This document shows positions 57,394-64,000 of a DNA stretch of 64,000 nt, in pieces. The DNA comes from Paramacrobiotus metropolitanus (taxonomy: Eukaryota > Tardigrada > Eutardigrada > Parachela > Macrobiotidae). Each line of letters opens with the position of its first letter. Position 1 is the first letter of the stretch. The position numbers were made by a program, and so were the translations under genes. The DNA lies in contig NW_026570365.1 of the NCBI RefSeq assembly GCF_019649055.1, positions 124,001 through 188,000 on the forward strand, given 5' to 3'. A model generated the notes under the pieces. The model was not told the DNA's origin. It searched no databases and saw nothing but the letters and a program-made list of their open reading frames with translations.

Positions 57394-58737
57394 TTAGGAA
57401 AGTGCACTCGCTTTTTGCGGGCACTGCATGACCGAAGGGCAGCAGGAATATGTGTCTAAATTACAATAGTTTGTGGTAAGCCTCTAATGGTAAGGCAGTT
57501 TAAGCTATTTTCAACAGAGCAGCATTACCAGAGCATCAATAGAGCATCAATGAAATCGGGAAAGCCATCTAACAGAAAATTCGTCCACTGCTCTACTAAC
57601 TCATAACTGTGTTTTCGCAAGCGTACGGTTTTGTTTAAATGTAATTTCTGCTACACCAAGCAGATATCATGTTGTTTTACCTTAGAAATATTGTCTTCTC
57701 TGCTAGACAAACTGTATTACTCGGGATCAGAGATTTTTACGGTTACTCCGAAAAAAGCAAAAATGTCTGCTGGGCGTTTTTGCCAGTCCGGTCCCCTTAA
57801 GAATGTACAGGTCAGATCATACACTATGAAAAAATATTAATTTATGCCGGCGAAGCCAGGGGGGGGGAGGTGGAGAGGGAGGTTAGGTTTAGTGGCTTTG
57901 CCGGTAGGACTTCTTGTTTGACTAAATGGCTTCTTGTTTGACTAAATGGCAACCTCTGTCAGTAGCCTTGAGAAGCTGAGGAGGCAACATTGACATGACA
58001 TTAAACAAAATCGCGGAAGAGCAGAATTTACGTACAACGGATTTTTTCTGAACCGACGGATGGTTCTATCGGTTAAGCAAGCGGTATACTTCAAGTGAAA
58101 CTAATGGGAACGCCTATACTGGAGGCCCGAACTGACGAACTGAACCCGTCATTTCATCCGTTTGACTGGAGCTTCGCCCCTCCAGTTGAAGTGGACTACG
58201 TGCTTTACAAGCGCATTGTCGGCTGTTGGGAAAGCAGATTCAAAATGTGTCCAACACCACGTTCACCACAATATTCAAAGGTCCTGAATGTACGGGGCTA
58301 CGGTGCATTCTCCTTTTTCAGATCAGACGGTAGTGATCGACGAACGGGCAACCCAAGTTACTCGGGGCGTGATTATGTATATACCGCCACCTCGCATTGG
58401 GCATCGCTTCCCAATGCTACCGTGCATACATGTATATGCATTTGGTGGCGGTGACCGACGAGCGGACATCGCCAGTTACATGGGGTGTGAGTATATACGG
58501 CCACCGCGCATTGGTGCACCTCTTTCCAATGGTACTGTGCATATGTGCATTTGGTGGCGGTGACCGACGAGCGGACATCGCCAGTTACATGGGGTGTGAG
58601 TATATACGGCCACCGCGCATTGGTGCACCTCTTCCCAATGCTACTGTGCATATGTGCATTTAGTGGCGGTGACGACGAACGGTCATCACGCTTCCCATTA
58701 ATTCTGAACATAGAGGACCTTCGCTACGCTTCGGTCG
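57394..58737 (-). mobile_element. HINE-like element E, inverted near-identical copy of D
   Basis: The minus strand starts CGACCGAAGCGTAGCG after a host T and ends GTGCACTTTCCTAA before a host T. It is almost identical to D except for a few indels, e.g. a 6-bp ATACATGT-type expansion near 58425 and a short change near 57806. D and E face each other across 4.5 kb. Confidence 0.8.
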
Positions 58738-59226
58738 ACTATTTTGAGAATTCGCCTATGCTTGCTAATAGAGGTGTCAATCAAAGTCATGCATCCATTT
58801 ATTGTGTCCCTCCTCGCAAAACTCAAAATATCATGCTATTTTTTTCGTATGAAATGCTTTAATGTTTCAGTTATTTTATGTTGTGATGGACTGTTGGTTT
58901 CCTTAAAAAAATTAAAGCCAGGAGCTGGATGGGTCACGCAATGAGACTTTTTTGAAAAAAGCGCATGTTCTTTAACTGATATTTTCACCAATTTGAAATT
59001 TTTGATTGCGTTTCGGGCGAACCGAACCGAGCCGAAGGACGAGAAGTTCGCTTCAGGAACATCTTATTATTCAGTCGACTGCGGTTAGCGCCGCCCCCCA
59101 GTGTGGAAATTTCAACAAACGGATCCGGTTTTCTTTAATGACAGAATGTAGCTAATTTAAGCCAAGCGGATCCGGTTTCTTCAAAACAAAGTTTGGTCGC
59201 TTGCAGTGCTCGACGTTGTTCGCTGC
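58738..59226. promoter_or_regulatory. ADA upstream region with duplicated CGGATCCGGTTT motif
   Basis: Two copies of (A/G)CGGATCCGGTTT(C/T)TT lie at 59120-59136 and 59166-59182, about 45-110 bp upstream of the TATA box, and could be binding sites. The rest has no gene. Confidence 0.4.
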
Positions 59227-59234
59227 TATAAAGG
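59227..59234 (+). promoter_or_regulatory. TATA box of ADA
   Basis: TATAAAGG, 127-134 bp upstream of the ATG at 59361. Confidence 0.55.
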
Positions 59235-59360
59235 TAGTTGCCGTGCGCAGATTTTGCTGCATCGGTTGCGTATTTTAAATTACTGCAGAATTAATTGACG
59301 CATTGATCGATTATTTTTGAGCTCTTATTCGTTCACCGGCGAATATTCCAGTCTTGCACC

Positions 59361-62092
59361 ATGCATTTTCAGTTACACAGCACTGACAAATGGCGAAACC
59401 TCCCGAAAGTGGAATTACACTGCCACTTTGAAGGATGCATTCCCTATGAAATCATTATCGACGAGCACCACCGCCAGGGCATTCCGCTACCGGGATCGAC
59501 TGATGCCGAGTGCAGAAAAGCCTTTGTTCTCGAGAAGCCGGCCAAAAATCTGGAGGATGCTATTGCCACACTGGAGCGTGGCGCGGTATGAATTGTAGTC
59601 ATGAAAACATTTACCTTACAATATATTCTTATCAATTTCGTAATCCTGACCGGTTTAGAAACCCCTGGTTTACAAAATTCTAGTCCGCATGCCTAACTGC
59701 TGCGAACTTATAGTTACTCACCACGAAATGCAAGCCGCAGGCCAGTAAAATGTGGTAGGCGCAAAACAGATGAAAATTACACCAGTTCCATCTGAAAATG
59801 CCGTAAAAACAGGGAATACACTACACGTGCGACACACATTCAATATACTTGCACATAACTTTTATTTTACAATTAGAAAATCAGAAAAAAACTTGCAGCT
59901 CGACCAGTCCATTGAGCGTGCTTAAATGCTGTTGGCAATAAAAACAACCTTTTCCAAATTAAACCGGAACCAAACAAAATAACACCGACAAGTTGCTAGT
60001 GTACTAGTTGATAAGATACTGTAAACAGTGTAAAGTATAAGGTAAACTGCGGTAATGCTTCATGTCCAGTTCAGCTCGCTTCAGCACTACTCGTGTACCA
60101 CGATCTCCAGTCAGTTCATTATACCTGAATTCTCCAGTCGGCGCATTATACCTCAATTACCGCGCTATTTCTTATCTGTTTTTGGCTGATTTGCTTTGAA
60201 CGACATTCTGACTTTTTCTGTAAATTTAGATCATATTCGGGGAAGCGCGTGCCATCACCCGTGCTGCCAGCGAAATCGTTCTCCGAAAAGCCCTGGAAAA
60301 TGTTAAGTGTGTATGAGCTAACAGCTTTGTTCATTTCAGGAAGTCTGAGTGTGTGAATTTTCTACAGTCAGTATCGTATTCAGTATACTATGCATGAGCG
60401 TTTAACAATTAGTGAGCTTTGTGCAAAATCAAAGTTATACCGGTAGTGTACATTTTGCAATAACAATAAGGGCGAGTTCGGCACTTCAGTAAGGACCACC
60501 ACTATACTAACGAACTGCGATGCGTAGTATCGTCGCCCAACTGTACCAACTTCTGGCCAGTGGCCAGCCACCATCGCACAGGCTATTTCGTATGGTTTAC
60601 GACAATAAGATTAATAAACACTACTCACGACAAAGTATCATTACTGTGAAACATACACCGGGTCTTTGATCTGGCTTGCATATTGCATATCTGACGTGTA
60701 CAGTCAAAACTCGTTTAATTATGCGATTAAGTTGATGCATCCGATATTAATCAAGTTCCGCACACGTACAACTGATTTTTCACCGGCAGGCTACTGGAGC
60801 TGCGATATTGCCCACCGTTTATGGAGCGGAAATGTAGAGGCAAGATATCCATGGAAGACGCGCTAGGGGCTGTACAAAAAGGCATCGCCTCCGGTATCAG
60901 CAAAGCTAGGGAACAGGGAAAGGAAATCCATGTCTACCTTATCGCATCGGGACTGGCTGTGCTGGGAAGCGACTCACTGCAGAAGGTGGTGGATTTCGTA
61001 ATCAAGCACCGGTACGTACAACAGCGCATACAAGTTTATTCTAATCTGCTTACCTCACTGCTTAAAGCGCAACGAACGAGGAGAATAGGTTTAATCAAAG
61101 CGTATGCATGAGTCTGTGTATTGCATATGGGCACAATCGGTACTCTGACCCAAGACTACGAACACCAGTTTTACTCTATGAGCAAAATTTGTGTTAGCTT
61201 TGGTGTTAAATGTTGGTGTAACGAGTATAATAATTGGTCAGGTGAGAGGCGCAGATGTAATCTGGAATTGTATTGTTAACCGCACAATTTCTGGTTGTTA
61301 CCGACAGGCAGGACTTTGTGGCTTTCGATTTGTGTGGACCGGAAGAGGATCTTAGTCGGTATGATACGTTCTTGAACCAAATCTACGACGCCGGTATGGA
61401 TATCACCATCCACGCAGCTGAAAGCAGCGAGCCGATGAATGCCCAGATTGCTGTGGAGAAACTGCATGCAAGTACGGCTTGACTATCGACAGTTAACGTT
61501 TAGCCTACGCACACCCAGTACATCATTAATATGCAGATATTAACTACGTATATAGTACGTATAACTAATATGCGCAACTCGTTATTGCTTTCTTATTCCT
61601 AGAGCGGATTGGTCATGGCATTAAGGTCGTGTATAACGCGGCGGTGTTTGAGTACCTGCGACAACATATGATCCACCTTGAAATCAGTCCCATCAGTAAC
61701 TTATGCACCGGTGAAGTGAAGGTTGCCAGCGAGCATCCCGTCACAAAGTTCAATAGCAGCGGATTCAGTCTCTCAATCAACAGCGACGATCCGGCATGTT
61801 TTGGGACTTGTCTTTCTGGTGGGTGCTTAAGGATGATTTGTCATTGCTTGTCACCTCACTGATTTTTGCTGTGTTGCAACTTCTTCTTGAATGTTGGCAA
61901 AACGTGCAATATTTTGTAGACGATTACGCTTTACTGCATGAAAACTGTGGATTCGGTGCATCGGATTTTTTCCGGATTAATCGTTCAGCGCTGAAAGCTT
62001 CCTTCGCACCAGAGGACGTCAAAAGCACGCTTTGCAAAACATATTTTTCGGAGGAGAAAGAGAAAGAATGGGTTCTTAATACTGATCGCTGA
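59361..62092 (+). CDS. ADA: Adenosine deaminase, six exons
   Basis: Converts adenosine and deoxyadenosine to inosine and deoxyinosine (purine salvage). Exons by splice consensus: 59361-59585, 60230-60306, 60790-61011, 61308-61471, 61603-61818, 61920-62092; all phases close to give 358 aa, close to the usual ADA1 length. Zinc and catalytic residues are all present: HCHFEG (His20, His22), HAAE (His210, Glu213), RIGHG (His234) and SINSDDP (Asp291, Asp292). LLELRYCPPF corresponds to VEVRYSPHL, and FGTCLS joins DDYALLHENCGF to match the usual STLDTDYQ region. It differs from common ADA1 in HAAES for HAGEV. The cytosolic form is likely since no signal peptide is seen. The sequence from the last codons into the 3' flank is duplicated at 26.6-29.7 kb. 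Confidence 0.95.
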
Positions 62093-63808
62093 TTGGCATC
62101 GGGAAGAAACCTGCACTACATTGTTGACAATGAAAGCATGTACAAAACTTTCTCAATTTATTTCTAATGGGCGAAACCTGCGATACCTTCTTTCGGATGG
62201 TAAATTTTCCGGCTGAAGATACATCTGTTCATTCTGTTGGACGGAAATATAAAAATTGTTTGAGAAGCCGTAGCGCAACACTAACGCTTTTGATATGTCC
62301 AGATTGGAACTTACGGCGCTGCTGCAGTTTCAGCTTGTCCAGAGCGGGAAACTAAGCGATCCCAAACAGAATACCGTACTTGGCTGGAACTGCTGCACAT
62401 GTCAGTAGATACAAATTGTGCTGGTCCAGTCGCCCTATGGATTTCTTTGTTTTTTTACAATTGAGCGACACCTTCCGAGGCACTGCAAAGGGTTTTCTGG
62501 CAAAAACGTTTAGTTTTTTTAACGTTATTATCATTTCCACAACATCTACCGTTGCTTAATGTGCAGTGCTCTGGATTTTGTTTTGCTGCATATTTTAATG
62601 CGTCATTGGCTGTTCTGAAAACTGCACGCGTTGAGGGTTTCTAATAAAATTTTGGCAGAAATCAGCAGACAGTGTATAGAATTCCAGCGATGCAGTACAA
62701 GATGTTCCACACGGCTGTACATAATGTGACCAAATCCAAATTACATGTACAAAGCTGTCCAGTACGTAACATATGGCTGCTACACCGGATAACCAGTTGT
62801 GTCGGTTTTGTAGAGCAGTCATCTAGGTACCAACGCCAGTTACACTACTTCCTGTATATCACTGATTCACTGAGCAGGATACAATGTGTATTATTTTAAC
62901 AAAATTTTGGTTTTCTGGTAGTGTTGCCAGTTTTTTGTAAAAATCGCACCAAAATTAACAGAGAAAACTCAGTTTTACACAAGTGAATAAACCAAGTGAA
63001 CTGCATTAACAGCTATCTCAAAGAGGAATTTAGATGCACTTTTCGACAGAAGAAGCCGAACTATGTACAGTTAGGTATAAACGCTCGCACAAGACGCTGT
63101 GCCGCTTTCATATTCGGAAAGACAGTTTGCGGGTCAACCTGGCGCCTGGCTGTTTAACGTAAACCAGTTACCAAAATCAAAGGAGCTTTGCCAACCCAGG
63201 CGGTTGGCATATGCGAAGCAGACTGTTCGCGTGTGTTGGCTTATGCAATTATACATACTTGTATAGAAGTACAGTATATATATCCCACCCGAGCTTGACA
63301 ATCAAAGGACAATTCTAGACTGGGAAGAGCAACACTTTGTGGAATATCGTCTAATAACATGGAATATTTTCTGATAACACACTCAACACATGTCTTGAGC
63401 GTGCAGACTGACGTCCATGCTCACTTTTCTTGCCGAACCTTTTATCGATCCAGTTATCTACCTAGCCGGTGGACAGCTGTATATCCTGACTCCTGATCAC
63501 TGTACTACAGCAGTGTATCCCCGCATAATTCGTTTGTTACAGAAGCGTTTACATGTGTGGGTCTCTTGAAAGCGATGCTGTGTTTATTAGGAATTGAATT
63601 TTCCAGAGAATCGAATTTTCCAGATGCTGTGTTTATTATGAATCGAATTTTAAGTCTTCTCCAGAGGGTAAATTTCTCCAGTCCATTGTTGTTGTACGTA
63701 TATCGTTGTTACCAAGTTACCGGTATGAGGGCACAAACGCAGTTCCAGCCGAAAACTTTATCATAAATCTTTATAAAATTATTTGAATTAAATTAATCAG
63801 TTAAAGAC
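62093..63808. other. ADA downstream flank, duplicated at 26.6-29.7 kb
   Basis: Open frames here are short. The segment is the less-interrupted partner of the 26.6-29.7 kb block and supplies the empty sites for two insertions there. No gene seen. Confidence 0.6.
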
Positions 63809-63810
63809 TA

Positions 63811-63913
63811 CTGTGTTGTCGAGTCAACTTGGCACCTTTTCGTACAGTGAGTTATGCGCTAAGCGGATACAACTCACTTTAAAAAAAGGTGCCAAGTTGA
63901 CTCGACAACACAG
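63811..63913. mobile_element. TA-flanked hairpin MITE, 103 bp
   Basis: CTGTGTTGTCGAGTCAACTT and its inverse at the ends (about 30-bp arms), with an inner GTGAGTT-n-AACTCAC pair. TA flanks both sides. Confidence 0.85.
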
Positions 63914-64000
63914 TATATCAAAGACTTATGGGGCGCAGGTTAAAGTGATACATAAATGCAGATCCATAATCGCAGATGGACATGAATCAAAGCGGGAAAA

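Noticed and set aside
60666-60866. Alternative reading of ADA exon 3 giving NVEARYPW
   Set aside because: That frame stops at once after the motif; the frame opened by the acceptor at 60788-60789 reads LLELRYCPPF and continues through the whole exon in phase with its neighbours.

Overview
The window is eukaryotic nuclear DNA, most likely from an invertebrate animal. It has spliced genes with GT-AG introns, TATA boxes about 110-180 bp upstream of start codons, and an animal-type adenosine deaminase and calcineurin A. It is gene-poor (a few real genes in 64 kb), about 40% GC by eye, and crowded with non-autonomous transposons, satellites and diverged segmental duplications. I cannot name the species; a small invertebrate such as a tardigrade would fit, but that is only a guess.

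Protein genes I can support are: (1) an intronless calcineurin A-like phosphatase, 11644-13104, minus; (2) a complete six-exon adenosine deaminase, 59361-62092, plus, whose splice phases all close to give 358 aa; (3) a two-exon, 77-aa secreted six-cysteine peptide, 38017-38600, minus, with a decayed inverted paralog at 56196-56828; (4) an unrecognised family of small membrane-anchored proteins with two open copies (4538-4987 and 19025-19507, both minus) and one broken copy (49874-50338, minus); (5) a bulb-type (GNA) lectin with a probable separate signal-peptide exon, 34238-34962, minus; (6) a lone GC-rich last exon of a sorbitol dehydrogenase, 29817-29973, minus. A dead tyrosine recombinase (Crypton/DIRS type) lies at about 30835-31475, plus.

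Mobile DNA: the clearest group is six related elements (3089-4332, 7835-8700, 8748-9994, 36096-36659, 51564-52894, 57394-58737) with a common 5' end, CTRR-type 3' ends, an inverted copy of the 5' end lying inside the 3' end, and T|T insertion sites. This is the architecture described for Helentron-associated elements (HINEs). There is also a hAT-type element with an exact 8-bp target duplication (24094-25377), three long-TIR elements flanked by TAA or TTAA-like sites, and at least five hairpin MITEs flanked by TA.

Layout: 0-2 kb 126-bp satellite; 3-10 kb duplicated block plus HINE cluster; 11-13 kb calcineurin; 14-23 kb MITEs and family copy 2; 24-30 kb hAT element and a decayed copy of the sequence downstream of ADA; 30-35 kb dead recombinase, exon remnants and lectin; 36-41 kb HINE, Cys-rich peptide gene and a 51-bp minisatellite with 255-bp higher-order structure; 41-49 kb mostly empty with tandem repeats and MITEs; 49-51 kb third copy of the 3-5 kb block; 51.5-58.7 kb two inverted HINEs around the peptide pseudogene; 59-64 kb ADA and its flank. 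Several paralogous blocks preserve pre-insertion sites, so insertions can be read directly by comparing copies within the window. No operon-like or pathway grouping of the genes is apparent.
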